Shown: in pieces, positions 13,656-24,870 of the stretch
Layout of the letters: every line of letters starts with the position of its first letter
How positions within the stretch are numbered: position 1 is the first letter of the stretch
NCBI GenBank assembly: GCA_029931535.1
Contig: JAQPZY010001495.1
Span: forward strand, 842,001 to 906,000
Length of the DNA stretch: 64,000 bases
Source of the DNA: Margaritifera margaritifera
Lineage: Eukaryota; Mollusca; Bivalvia; Unionida; Margaritiferidae
Reading direction: 5' to 3'
Position numbers and translations under genes: made by a program
Notes under the pieces: generated by a model
The model's database searches: none
What the model saw: the letters and a program-made list of their open reading frames with translations, nothing else
Told to the model about the DNA's origin: nothing

Positions 13656-13790
13656 AGAGTAACAACTCATACAATAACTGGCCCAAATGTTGCCCCCATT
13701 TAACACACAGAGTAACAACTCATACAATAACTGGCCCAAATGTAGCCCCCATTTAAAATAGCCCATACAAATAGCCCAAATCTAGCCCCA
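13656..13790. repeat. 53-bp tandem duplication plus partial third copy
   Basis: AGAGTAACAACTCATACAAT begins at 13656 and again at 13709. A degraded third copy (AAATAGCCC elements) follows to about 13790. Confidence 0.85.
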
Positions 13791-14020
13791 TTTTAAAAAA
13801 ATATTGAGATAAAGCTATTTTTCCGGGAAAAGGTAAATCAAAATTACCGCTGCAAAATAACCTTCATAGACAGCCTTAGTCACACTGAGATTCGGTTACA
13901 TTTTGCACTGGTTTATCACTTAATAAACAGTTTCCCATGTAACTAACACGTAAATAAGTAAACATAGATAAGTTTCTATATTAATAATGAAGAGGAATAA
14001 ATATTTGTCTAAATTTATAC

Positions 14021-14121
14021 TTTGCTTCCAAAACAAGGGCGAAAATCCCTGCGGCGAGTGGCGCTGCGGCTGAGGTTCCAGTGTGGTGCTCGGTGCAGTG
14101 GTTATGTAGGTCGGTGCTTGT
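14021..14121 (-). CDS. PCSK1: PC1/3-like exon 10: nucleophile Ser382
   Basis: 101 nt, codons 366-398 plus two bases. It encodes [20 protein letters not shown] then [13 protein letters not shown], with the catalytic Ser at 382. The motif is SAAAP where most furin/PC1 enzymes have SASAP; PC2 has SAAAP. The final AA before the donor GTATAA implies an Asn codon completed by the next exon, as in LEANPNLTW of relatives. No matching exon was found downstream to position 1. The acceptor is TTTTCTAG at the end of a (TTTA)n tract. Confidence 0.95.
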
Positions 14122-14155
14122 CTAGAAAATAAATAAATAAATAAATAAATAAATG
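14122..14155 (-). repeat. (TTTA)n microsatellite forming the exon 10 acceptor tract
   Basis: On the gene strand about seven TTTA units run straight into TTTTCTAG|ACAAGC, the 3' splice site of exon 10. The array therefore supplies the T-rich tract. Confidence 0.9.
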
Positions 14156-14830
14156 GGCTGAAGCTAAAGATTTAGAAAAATGAAAATAGAAGAAATGACA
14201 ATACAGCGTTCATTATATCGTTCATTACATTTGTTGGTTAGGTAAATCTCACATAAAGACGTGTGATAACGAAATCGAGAATATCAGAGTTTTCCAATCA
14301 TGACACCGAAGAAGACGTCAATACATAATATGACTTCTCCGATATTCTCAAAAATTATTTAGGAAGGAACCGTTTGGAAGATTTCCTATCATATTTCTAT
14401 ATCCACAAAACAAAACGCCGTTAAAATGTGGTTACAATGGTATACATTGTTCCTATAAAAAGAAATAAAAAGACAACTGGCTACCACTAACATCCTAGGG
14501 ACTTTGGGACTTTCGTGGAAACAGAATTAAAAAGAGCTGCAAGTGCGGATGGTCCAGTTTCTGGGGTAACTATGACTGCTGTCATGCAAATCTAGTATGT
14601 AGATGATATAAAAAATATCGTGAGTATACTTTCTTGTTTTCAGAGACATATTTAAGTAATCTAAATTTGATTTGTTCAGTAAATGTTCGTCTTTAGGCTG
14701 AGAAATGTTTGTATCCTTTACAGGTGTACAAATTGAAAGATCGTCTAAAATACATTTAGAAGCCTTTCCTTGGCTATGTTCCAACGAGTAGGTATAGTTT
14801 TACTAATAAACTGAAGATTCTGCAACTTAC
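14122..14830 (-). other. Intron 9 (709 bp)
   Basis: Between exons 9 and 10. Apart from the (TTTA)n tract at its 3' end I see nothing beyond ordinary AT-rich sequence. The 85-codon minus-strand frame at 14784-14527 carries no recognised motif. Confidence 0.9.
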
Positions 14831-15043
14831 AATGCGCTGGTCGTCGTAGGACCCGCTGGAGTAGGTGGTAGCCATGGTGGAAGCACACTTCTCTCCGTAC
14901 CAAGGGGTCTGCAGAGACTGGGTTGCGCTGCTGATGGAAATTGTGTAAATGCTGCCAGTGTACCCGTCACAGTCACAATTGTCTCCAATATGGCCGCCAT
15001 TACCAGATGCCCAGGCATAAATAACCCCCTTTCCGCCACGGCC
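14831..15043 (-). CDS. PCSK1: PC1/3-like exon 9: oxyanion-hole Asn309 and calcium-site region
   Basis: 213 nt, codons 295-365, phase 0 at both ends. It reads [17 protein letters not shown], where the Asn of SGNGG (309) is the oxyanion residue, then [20 protein letters not shown] and [20 protein letters not shown]2 enzymes carry Asp at 309, so Asn excludes PC2. Acceptor ACACAG|GGC, donor ATT|GTAAGT. Confidence 0.97.
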
Positions 15044-15689
15044 CTGTGTTATAGATTATAGACTTTCAATCGATAAAAACAGAAAGAAAGAAAGACCGTA
15101 TATCCACCGAATATCCGAGACTTTGATATTAGTATGCTCGTTTAAAATGTGCCTAACAGGACAATGTGCAATAACTATATGTAGTTACAACAACCCCATG
15201 GCGTATACAACTCACTGTTTTGAAAGGAAAAGAAAGAAAGAAAGAAAGAAAAAACAACAACAACATATAATCGCATCTGACGGAAATGCATCTTTAAAAT
15301 AAATACCGTAGTTGATCAGATCGAGACAGACATTTTGCTAAGAGGATTCGTTACTAAAAATATTAATTAAAGGGGATGTTTACGTATTTGTAAAAAATGT
15401 GTATATAGAAACTTCAATGGAAAATGCGTAAGTTTTTTATATTTTTTTTATAAAGTTATGAACTTTGTATTAATAAACACAAAGTCGCTAACATTATATG
15501 ATGTATTTCTGTCAAGTTTTCAATGTCAAAATTCGATAATAAGACATAAACCTCAGACATATCCATTGTGAGCGATTTTATGAGCAGTAGCCGGAATATT
15601 GAAACGCGCTATAATCACTAATTTAGATGCAATGGTGAACAGGAGGTGTACAATTCACGTGTAACAAAAGCAGCTCATCATCATTGGTT

Positions 15690-16632
15690 TTCTACCCTAA
15701 GGCAGGTTCGAGGCATCCATCATCTTCACTCTTCCCTAAGCATTGCTCTACTTTTCATGTTGGCATATGAGTTATTCCCCTTGAGATCGTCCAGTAGCAT
15801 GATTCCAAGCTTTCCTCTTGGTCGCTTTCCTTCCATTCTGTCTTCTATGACTTCTCTTAACAGGCTTTCACCTCTTAAAATGTGTCCGATCCACTTCTTA
15901 CTCCTCTCGAGTAAAATATTTAATAAAGTTATCTTTTTATCGACCAATCTTAGGACCTCTTCATTTGTCTTTCTTTCATTCCAACTAACTTTCTCCATGC
16001 ACCTCCATATCCACATCTCAAATGCTTCTAGCCTTTTTACTTCTTCCATTCTCAGCGTCCACGTTTCTGAACCATAGAGCGCTACACTCCATACAATGGT
16101 TTTGACAATCTTTTTCTTCAGGTCTTTGCTCATTTATTGTGTTAGCAATTCTTTCCTCTTGTTGAATGCATCTTAGGCCATTCCAGTTCTTGTTTTTATG
16201 TCTAGGCACCTTTCACCATCTGAGACCAAAGATCCTAAATATCTCAACTTTCTCACTTGCTCTACTCTTTCTCCGTCGATTTTAATATTCCGATCTTTAC
16301 CTCCTTCTATGCAAACTCTCATGACCTTGTTTTTTTTTTACATTGATCTTCATGTCGTAGATCTTTCTATATTTGTTCAAAGAGTCCATCAACTTTTGCA
16401 AACCACTTTCTGATCCTGAAATCATTCCTTAATCATCGGCGAACCTAACATCCTTCAGTAGTTGTCCTCCCACTCTAATTCCTTCTTCCACTTCTTCCAT
16501 TGCTTCCATCATCGTCATCATCTATGCGTAAATGGAAAAGAGTAAAGGTGAAAGCAAACAATCTTGCCTGGCACCACGTCCAATTTGTCCTGGTTCGGAA
16601 TTACCATCTGCCACTCTTACTACTGCTTCCTG

Positions 16633-16726
<94 letters not shown>

Positions 16727-16870
16727 TCGTAATGAACTTTTTGCACTAAACCCTGTCAAATGCTTTATTAAAATCGACAAAGCAGATGAAAAGCTCCTCT
16801 TCATGTTCTAGCCTTCGTTCACACAGGATTCTTTTCACCGCCAACAGCAGGGTCAATAACACACTGTAAG
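15690..16870 (-). mobile_element. Non-LTR retrotransposon remnant: reverse transcriptase and C-terminus
   Basis: Minus-strand RT motifs in order: [11 protein letters not shown] (motif A, about 16747-16780); RGARQDCLLSPLLFSIYA (motif B, from about 16575); VRFADD with the catalytic Asp pair at 16432-16443, followed at once by a TAA; DMKINVKKNKVM; LRYLGSLVSDGE; then the 135-codon open frame 16133-15726 with SVALYGSETWTL and RSKKWIGHILRG, the usual C-terminal part of these elements. A TA array sits between motifs A and B, where about 70-100 residues should be. Several stops; inactive. Confidence 0.92.
16633..16723. repeat. (TG)n/(TA)n microsatellite inside a LINE remnant
   Basis: Short TG run, then about 41 TA units, lying between RT motifs A and B of the minus-strand LINE. 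Confidence 0.97.
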
Positions 16871-16989
16871 TCGAGGCAAGTAATGGATACACTCTGTGAA
16901 AGGCTCGCATAGCTGTCGGGAAAGGCAACGGGAAACCACCTTGACTATGTCCCATGAGAGAGGCAATGAAATGACAAAGAAAAGAAGCA

Positions 16990-17250
16990 CCGCAAACCAC
17001 GTTAACTGGATCTATGAGGAGGTCATAGATGTCGCGTCCGGCACTGGGGATGGAAGGCCTCTGTGGTTGTCATTCAACGAAATCCGTGCAAAACTATTAA
17101 AATTGGAGCCTGGATCGATGCTCAGAAAAGAAACGTTAGCAAATATTAAACGCGAAATGGAGAGATATGGGTTAAACACACTCGGATAGAGTGAAGTGAT
17201 ATGGAAAGAAAATGGAGTAGAGCAGCTCATACCACGCTAAATCCGATTCT
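16990..17250 (+). mobile_element. LINE endonuclease N-terminal fragment, opposite strand to the neighbouring RT
   Basis: The plus-strand frame ending at 17189 reads KLEPGSMLRKETLANIKREM then ERYGLNTLG, a stop, and SEVIWKENG. This fits the endonuclease opening of LINEs (GKL.NVK.EM.RY.L.ILG.SE.RWK.G). It points away from the RT remnant on the minus strand, so the two are separate insertions or a 5' inversion of one. Confidence 0.6.
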
Positions 17251-17403
17251 ATATTCCCATTACTAATGAAATGTTACAAAAACTGTATCCACGAAATGTA
17301 ATAAATTACGTTGAATATAACAACATCGCATGTAGTATTTAAAAAATGGAAGTATACAGGATGTATGTCAGTATGACACTGTTACACGTAACGGTTATCG
17401 TAC

Positions 17404-17576
17404 CTCCTTTATCCCTTTTTCGAATGATTTGATGGCGAGGGGTCCTGGCCCCTCCACAGTAGATCCGTCATCGTTAGGTCCCCAGCTGGCACTGTATATA
17501 TCCACGTAGCGGTGGTTGAAGGAGATGGCGTCCGCTTCCAGGGAGTCTGTGACCCTTCCATCCAACATCTTGACAC
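17404..17576 (-). CDS. PCSK1: PC1/3-like exon 8: catalytic domain core ([13 protein letters not shown])
   Basis: 173 nt, codons 238-294 after completing Gly237. It encodes [20 protein letters not shown], then [13 protein letters not shown] and TVEGPGPLA, the most conserved block of the family and part of the substrate-binding cleft. Acceptor CCACAG|GTGTC, donor AAGGAG|GTACGA, ending in phase 0. Confidence 0.97.
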
Positions 17577-18494
17577 CTGTGGAGGAAGGAGGCGTGTCAT
17601 ACAAATTAGACAGAGTCTTGATTTCGACTTGAACTTGGCACCTTATCTTAGAATCATAAAAGTGACGGAGATTGTCCCAATACAAAGGAAACCTGTATGC
17701 ATTTGTATAAAATTAAATCATAACTTATGTATTTGCGAATTGACAATATCAATATTGTAAGAATGGATCCAAACTACTGGTATCGTTATCAATATTGTAA
17801 GAATCGATCCAAACTACTGGTATCGTTATCAATATTGTAATATTGTTAGAATCTATCTAAACTACTGGTATCGTTATCAATATTGTAAGAATCGATCTAA
17901 ACTACTGGTATCGTTATAAATATTGTAAGAATCTATCTAAACTACTGGTATCGTTATCAATATTGTAAGAATCGATCTAAACTACTGGTATCGTTATCAA
18001 TATTGTAAGAAGCGATCAAAACTACTGGTATCGTTGGGGAGTATGGAAGATGTTGTTTTTCAAAATAATAGCTCAATGCTTACAAGAGTAAAGATGTTTT
18101 CACTTTTTTTTTTTACAAGATCCTAATATAAAAGTGTTAATTTCTATACGATATATTATATATGTTTAGGTTTCTTCTACATACACAAATGTATAAAATG
18201 GCTGTAAAATGTATGATTTATGAATAAATGTATAGATACAACCTCTAAAATATGTTCATATATAAATATAATAAAAAAATAAGAATATAGTTTAAAGTGT
18301 ATAACGATAAAAAAAAAAAAAAAAAATACGGACAATTTATACTCTTTTATTGCTATCGAGATCACAATTGTGTAGTAAGTTAGTATTTGTACGCTTAGGA
18401 CTAGAGAAAGCCCTAAACAGCAGGGATGAAATATATAACACTGAGTTTGTATGAGGGTGTTTGATTAATCTCATTATGAATTGTCATGACTTAC
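17577..18494 (-). other. Intron 7 (918 bp) with minisatellite
   Basis: Contains the 40-bp minisatellite at 17747-18034 and T/A runs. No other feature seen. Confidence 0.9.
17747..18034. repeat. 40-bp minisatellite, seven copies
   Basis: The unit begins TATCAATATTGTAAGAATCG and ends ACTACTGGTATCGT. Copies differ by a few substitutions (ATCGATC, CTATCTA), and the third carries an 8-bp insertion repeating its own TATTGTAA. Lies in intron 7. Confidence 0.95.
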
Positions 18495-18583
18495 CTCCAA
18501 TTTTGGCGTCATAGGCGACGCCAACACCACAGTAGCCATTATCTGCTATCATGGCGATCTCTCCAGCACACCTTGTTCCGTGT
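18495..18583 (-). CDS. PCSK1: PC1/3-like exon 7: catalytic His208
   Basis: Eighty-nine bases completing Lys207, then [11 protein letters not shown] with the catalytic His at 208, followed by [17 protein letters not shown]. Acceptor GCCAG|ACACGG, donor GGAG|GTAAGT. Gly237 is split with exon 8. The Cys of GTRCAG and the Cys of YCGVG are conserved family positions. Confidence 0.96.
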
Positions 18584-21500
18584 CTGGCAATTACAACAAA
18601 ACGTGTCTCAAGGACAAATCTGTACAGTGGGAAGTCCGTTTAGGAAGGATATTTCGTGAATTTCAATACAGAATACGTATGTAATATTCCTATGCATGGA
18701 GGCAGATGCTTTATATTGGCAATTTACTTTAATTTTTCACCTGAAAATCCCAGCTTACCAACAAAGGACATTGTCCATTGTCTTTTGTAAGATACCTGCG
18801 AGTTTTCTGATGTAAAAGTTTAATCATGCACAAACTAAGAAGTTCATTTAAGCGCGTATATGGACAGTTATAACAAGAGAAGGAATTGCAGAGTGGAAAA
18901 GCTCACTTATATACCACTGAACTTTTAATTAGAAGTAAAGTATTGCCGATTAGAATTGAACCGTAGTATTTGTCTTTGAAGTACCGACAGAAAAGAATAC
19001 CTTCATGCAGCAGCGACCTTTCAAAATACAAAAGGTAGAGAAGAACTTCCAACATGATTGGTTAGTTGCTTACAACTCGTGATTATTTGAAATCTGTATG
19101 TCAACAAGTATATTACAAAACACGAAGAAATAAAGTAACCAAAGTGATCAATGGTGCAGAGAAAAATCATTGTCAAGCAACTCCAGAAAATATTTGTAAT
19201 AAAATACTAAACTGAAAATTCTTTAACAATCTATGTGCAGGTAAACATTCCACAAAGTCATTAAAAATCAACAACTTAACCATGAATATACAGATTATTG
19301 ATGAGGAGGATGATTTTGCAAACACATTTATCGAATTTTTTGTCAGAATAGTTTCCAAAATTAAGAATTATAAAATCGACGTGGAGCAATCCTGTGTTCC
19401 CCAGTATTTCCCCTTTTCACAAATGATCTGCCTCTGAAAGTAGGCAACTGTATTTAATCGACCGACTTATATGCAGATGACACCACTCTATCCGATTTCA
19501 GACAGTTAAATTCAGACCTAGAGGTGTCCCTTCAGATAGCCCTACTTAGATTAGATTCCTGGTGTAAGGAAAATGGCATAAAAGCAAACACAGACAAGAC
19601 TAAGGTATTAATGATTACTACCTAACAAAAGAGAGCTAAATTGGAAAATAACAATTTAAATCTCGAGTTGGATGAAATTTGTCTGCAAATGGTTACTCAT
19701 GACAAAATGCTTAGGGTGATGGTTGAGAACAATTTGCATTGGAATGAACAAATTCAAGTCATATGTCATAAAGTCAGTTATGTCTGTGTTTATTAAACAA
19801 GATAAGGCCATATCTATCAAACAAACATAAATCAATGTATTATAAAAGATATATACACCCTAGGCTTGTTATTTTGGGGGAAACACTTCTGACAAGAATA
19901 TTTGCAAATTATTCCGCTTGCACAAAAGAGCTTACAAACTCATCCTATATGATACTGAAAAAATCCCTAATGCAGTGAATGATATTAAAACGTTAACCAT
20001 AGGTGAACAAATACTTCTGAGAACGACTATGGCACTATTATATTTCAAGGCATGCAAGAAAACAAGACAACACTCCCAATTTAAGATAAATTTCAACTAA
20101 ACATCTTTCTATTCCAAAACCAAATAAAGAACTGCTTAAGACAAGATTTCGAGGCCACTGATTTAGAACAGAATCCCAAAGGAATTGAATGAAATGCAGA
20201 ACCTGTTTAATTTGGCAAAGACATTAAAACTTTCAAAGTATCAATACTTAAACCTTCCACGTTGTTTCCTGACTATTTTTATACTGTATATAACCTGTTG
20301 GAGCATGTTCTTATTACATTTTCTGTTTAACATGTTCGTATCTAAATTTAGCTTATTAATACTTACTTCTTGTTTTAATTTCACTATATTGTGTGCTATT
20401 CTTTCTCCTGTGCACAACTATGTACTTTGTATGTAAATATGCAAATAGAAGATGACCACAATGAGGATTAGTTTCATCAACTTATTGTGTCACTCTCTTT
20501 AAACAAAGTCATTATTATTATTATTATTATTATTTAATTCGCTCATAAGTTATAATCTGCTTTTGAAACTATCTACGGTAAATAAACTGCATTAGCAAGC
20601 TGACAGTTTGTTTGCATGTCAAGATCATTTAGCAACTACAGGCAAAATCATCTATATTGACTGTTCATTTATTTTTAAACATTGAAACATAACGCTTGTA
20701 GTGACCAGTTGTGAGCAACAAGAATCACACTCTTTCTTAAACGCGCTATATTCAACGGGTGCATGTAGAGGGTCACTTGAATTTGTCAAGTACTCTGTTG
20801 ACAAAGGCAAAGGGGGAGGGGGACTAAGGAAAATAATCATGAAACAACGCATTTCTCATTGAACTTGACAACTATACATTAAGACCAAAAAATAATCCCA
20901 TGTATTGGCTGACATCCAGAGGCAGCTTGTGCTTTTTATCAAAATACATTCGTTTTACCTCTTGATACTATATAACAACAGATGTATTTTTACAATTAAT
21001 TCAGGATGAACTGCATCATCATCATTTACTGAAAAGGACGGCAAAAAAAAAAAAGTAAAAGATTATAAAAGCATCACAACAGAAAACTTACAAATAGCAA
21101 CAACACAAGAACAACAACAATAACAACTGAAAATGTGATTTTGTTTCACCTTGAGTATGAATTTCAATAATTTTCTAACTGGAAGCAGTTAATTTATAAC
21201 ATCGATAATCCCAGAGTACTGAGATCTCTAGACTAGGTTTCACTAAAGTACTTAAAAATATCTCCTCAAATTTAGATTCTACCGTTATTTTGCACCTAAC
21301 ATGTCTGACAATATTGGGGTTTGTTTTGTTCTCAACTGGAAATAGTATATATGAAGAAAATAAGTTTATTGGTTTCAAATTGTACGCATTCTAATCTTCT
21401 TTTATTCTTGATGAAAAAGAATATATATATATTGCAAAACTCTTTTTTCAGAATTTAAGATATTAAGATAGTATTTTAATCCTTTATGTCTGCTGAATGT

Positions 21501-21662
21501 TGAGTGAAAAATGTATAGTTGCAAACCAAACTAAAAGTTATTAACAGTTTCAAAATAAGGAAGAAAATTTGAGATGTTTTATGAAACTGCGGTCAGATCT
21601 GGGTGAGATAGTTATCACTGACATATTTAAGTCACATCTACACTCCACATGAAATTACTCAC
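18584..21662 (-). other. Intron 6 (3079 bp) with LINE remnant
   Basis: Contains the plus-strand LINE remnant at about 19390-20534. The rest (18584-19390, 20535-21662) shows no recognisable element. Confidence 0.88.
19390..20534 (+). mobile_element. Non-LTR retrotransposon 3' remnant (RT palm to 3' tail)
   Basis: Plus-strand YADDT at 19470-19484 (the catalytic Asp pair of RT) is followed in broken frames by LDSWCKENGIKANTDKTKVL, a typical RT thumb-side block, and by degraded positions of the conserved C-terminal half. The open frame 19918-20100 (HKRAYKLILYDTEKIPNAVN) is the post-RT part. The element ends in (ATT)n at about 20513-20534, a common LINE tail. Frameshifts and stops throughout; orientation is opposite to the host gene. 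Confidence 0.85.
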
Positions 21663-21739
21663 TTGTTTTCATCCGTAGGGTCATACCGTGGAAACGGGTC
21701 TTCATCGTTGTCGTTTAGGTCATAGCTTGCTTTGGGATC
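21663..21739 (-). CDS. PCSK1: PC1/3-like exon 6: acidic calcium/substrate-site segment
   Basis: Codons 182-206 plus two bases (77 nt). It encodes [20 protein letters not shown] and then PTDENK, the highly conserved acidic loop before the catalytic His in all convertases. Acceptor CAG|GATCCC, donor AACAA|GTGAGT. The Lys207 codon is split with exon 7. Confidence 0.95.
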
Positions 21740-21932
21740 CTGATTATAAAACAAAACATTGCTTTGATCTATCAATTAATGTAGTTTTGTAAGTATATAT
21801 TACTGTATTTGTGGTAAACAAATGTGTAATTTACTAGTAACAAATACATGTATATTTATTATTATAGTATTCTCAGTTTAGATTGAGATATTGTTCTGTC
21901 GTTAAAAACAATTTGATCAATAAAACTAGAGC

Positions 21933-22001
<69 letters not shown>

Positions 22002-22203
22002 TTCTCGAGCTGCTCTGTGTGCACGTGCATGAGGTCTGTACCTATTCTCTAAGATTCAGATTTTCATCTGTGCCTCATAATGTACAACTTTCAAACCTCC
22101 AAACATTTTAACTTTAGACACACATACTAAAGAATTTAAGAAATTCAGTAATTTTTCGAATAAATTCTATTGTGTACGGGAGAAACTTCATGAATTTCCT
22201 TAC
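21740..22203 (-). other. Intron 5 (464 bp)
   Basis: Contains one (TA)n array (21937-21998) and nothing else recognisable. Confidence 0.9.
21937..21998. repeat. (TA)n microsatellite
   Basis: About 31 TA units in intron 5. Confidence 0.96.
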
Positions 22204-22241
22204 ATAGTTTCTTTGAATATCCGTATGGTTGTGCTCCAAAC
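22204..22241 (-). CDS. PCSK1: PC1/3-like exon 5: 38-nt microexon
   Basis: Thirty-eight bases flanked by TTACAG and GTAAGG. It completes Gly169 and encodes residues 170-181, LEHNHTDIQRNY, which match the LEWNHTDIYANY stretch of vertebrate PC1. Phases fit exons 4 (1) and 6 (0). Skipping it would shift the frame and remove the conserved segment right after the catalytic Asp. Too short for most ORF scans. Confidence 0.93.
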
Positions 22242-24128
22242 CTGTAAGAAATTTGGAAAAACTACATGTATAAGCAAGACACATGTCAGCATTATATATA
22301 TATATATATAATCTCTTGGTTTATTTTGGCCAAACTGACAGTACATTGGTATTCGATCATCATTTTTTAAGCATGGTTGAAACAAAAATCTTTGAAAATT
22401 TAAATGGAAGGAATAGCTTCTAAACTGAATTATAATGCTGAAGAAGCGAATATTTAATGATTCCGTTGCGCTTGAAACTTTTATTCAAAGTAATGTCTTG
22501 ATTTCAATTTACAGCTTGTCATAAAAGAATGATGAGAAAAGAATAGACCGATGAATTATAGAACGTGCGATAGATTCCTGAAATTACGTGGCCTGCAGGA
22601 AATATATTATTTACTAAAAACTCAGTAGCATACAACTGATGATGAATGGAGTATAGAAATCTTTATTACCACATGGGATGTCATTCGAATATTATTACTA
22701 CAAACGTGCGGAATTCTATAACCATATATCCATCATCCGATTAATCCACATGTACCAATAAAACAAAAATCGAAGTCTCGGGGAATGACGTGAACATTGT
22801 TTGAAGCGCATGCATGTTTCTTTCTATGTAACGATCTATCATAAAAAGTAAACAACGTCCAAAAAGAAAAATACTTTTGTTTCCGTTTACTTAACAGTTG
22901 GGTCATCTGGTGTACCAAATGTTCAACTACTGCTATGGAAATCCACTATGGTTCCGCTCTACAGTTATTAAGTACTTAAAAGCGGGACAGGTATAAGGGG
23001 AAGTTGTTTGCATTTTCAACAAGCACAATAAGAGAATGTTGGCATACCTCTATGCTACTTTTATGCACTGTGACTGAAATTTCTTTGTATGTGGTATCAG
23101 GAAAACAATGCACTGCCTAAAGCAGACAGCTAATCGAAATGGCTGTTCCCATGTGCTGGAGAAATGAGATTGAACTAGTCCAAATTACAATAGCTTTAGG
23201 ATTTATTAAAGTCGGGAAAATTGATTTTGCCAGAGTACAGAATACTAACTTCTAAAAAAGCAATAAAATGAATTATAAAATATATTTTTGTTAAACAAAA
23301 ATAAAACAAGGTTATCAGCTACCTTTTATTTCTTTTTTTTTTTCTTCTTCAATTTACCTTTGAAGTCCAGGAAGTGAAAATGACCAAGCGGAACTAGCAG
23401 TCTTTTGAGAAGTGCACATAAGAAGTAAGGACAAGCTGTATGCTCTGTACCCCAAATTACACGCAACAATCATACCAAAATAAAGGGAATTAAAAGGTTT
23501 TTTTTAACAATAACTATGTGTACAATGTCTTTTTTAAAATAAAAAGTCACAGGATAACCAGTGAGGAAAACCTGGAAAATTCCTTTTCTCTCAAAATCAA
23601 AGTACGAAACTATAGAGCGGAACCTAGAGTAACATTTTATCTAAACTTTCTAAACAACTATGTTCCTACAGGATCAAAGTTAGACAACAAGATGCATAAA
23701 AAAATATAGATATCGATATGTTCTGCAGTTTGATTTTTCTTCCACGTGATTGTTAAAAAATGAATAGGTTGTTCTTAAGTTTATCATCTTTCTTGTTTGA
23801 AGCCAGATACAGGCTAAAAAATTTTTTTACATGAACTGGGAGGTCGCTTCAATTAGCATACACGTACGTGTTGTAAAATGCAACATTTTGTCTTTGACCT
23901 TTTTGCAGGGCAACATATGAATCATCTTATGAAAAAGGTGAATTTTATCATGATCCAAAGATAATGTCAACTCTATTTTACGTATGTCACAGATAATAAT
24001 GATCGAACTCAACATATTAGGTTATTGTACTTTATTTCATCTTTACACACTATTCTTTTAATTTTTACTTGTCTTGCTTGGTCAACTAAGAGTTTGTTTT
24101 TTGTCTGAAATCAATAATATAGACTTAC
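22242..24128 (-). other. Intron 4 (1887 bp)
   Basis: A short (TA)9 run near 22294-22311 and otherwise plain AT-rich sequence. No element recognised. Confidence 0.85.
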
Positions 24129-24237
24129 CATCATCCAGTACTGTTACCACGACACCTTTACCCGTAATGTTCTGTTTCCAGCAAGGAATCACATGAAGGT
24201 CAAGCTTCTTAAGATCACGCGTGGTCTTGGAGTCTTT
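24129..24237 (-). CDS. PCSK1: PC1/3-like exon 4: catalytic domain start, catalytic Asp167
   Basis: Codons 133-168 plus one base. It contains LDLHVIPCW (usually LDLHVIPVW), [11 protein letters not shown] and the catalytic LDDG motif, whose first Asp is residue 167. The Gly codon of LDDG is split with the 38-nt exon that follows. Boundaries are CAACAG|AAAGAC and GATG|GTAAGT. Confidence 0.96.
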
Positions 24238-24870
24238 CTGTTGAATGCATGCAATTACAACAGTCTTACTTCTTGCACGTTTATATACCTGTACTCGTGA
24301 ATTCCATGCCTTATTGTTTCTTTATGAATGATTTACAGAAAAATCAATTACAACATTGCTTTACAATCATATGTATGATGAATGTTTGCTCTACAATTGC
24401 GACAGGTACAGCATCGAAGACATTAAATAGCACCGTGAACAATTAATTTTGCAGTGACCAAAAATTTATTTTCTCAATTTAAAATTACATATTGTGTTGT
24501 TAGCTCTGTAACACTATCCGTCATCTGACGAAGGAATAATTTAGCTCAAAAGTTTAAAATCATTTTATTAGATAGAAAGCATTGGAGTTAGAGTGGGAGT
24601 TATTGATTGTGGACTTATCAATTGTGTTTCCATACATATTCAGTAAATTATGTCAGTGTGTTAATGTTCATATTGGGTTTGTTGCAATATGCTGCTTAGC
24701 TGTTGTACACTGACGTTATCCATGTTGCGACTTCGTGCTTGTTTGGTTTTCATCCTATAGGCATACCATATGACCTCATGCGATATTTAATGCAAGATCT
24801 TCACGTGACGAATCATGACAAGTCAGAATATCAGAAACTTCGCAAAGATGCAGTAGCTAAAATAACATAC
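24238..24870 (-). other. Intron 3 (633 bp)
   Basis: No repeat or motif recognised. Confidence 0.85.

Larger units (their letters stand above)
15044..17403 (-). other. Intron 8 (2360 bp) with two LINE fragments
   Basis: Holds an (AAAG)n run near its 3' end (15083-15096), a second (AAAG)n at about 15227-15251, a minus-strand LINE reverse-transcriptase remnant (15690-16870) and a plus-strand LINE endonuclease fragment (about 16990-17250). Confidence 0.9.

Noticed and set aside
17409..17600. ORFs overlapping exon 8 in other frames (also at 14827-15039 over exon 9)
   Set aside because: Shadows of the convertase exons; the splice-consistent frame with family motifs is the real one.
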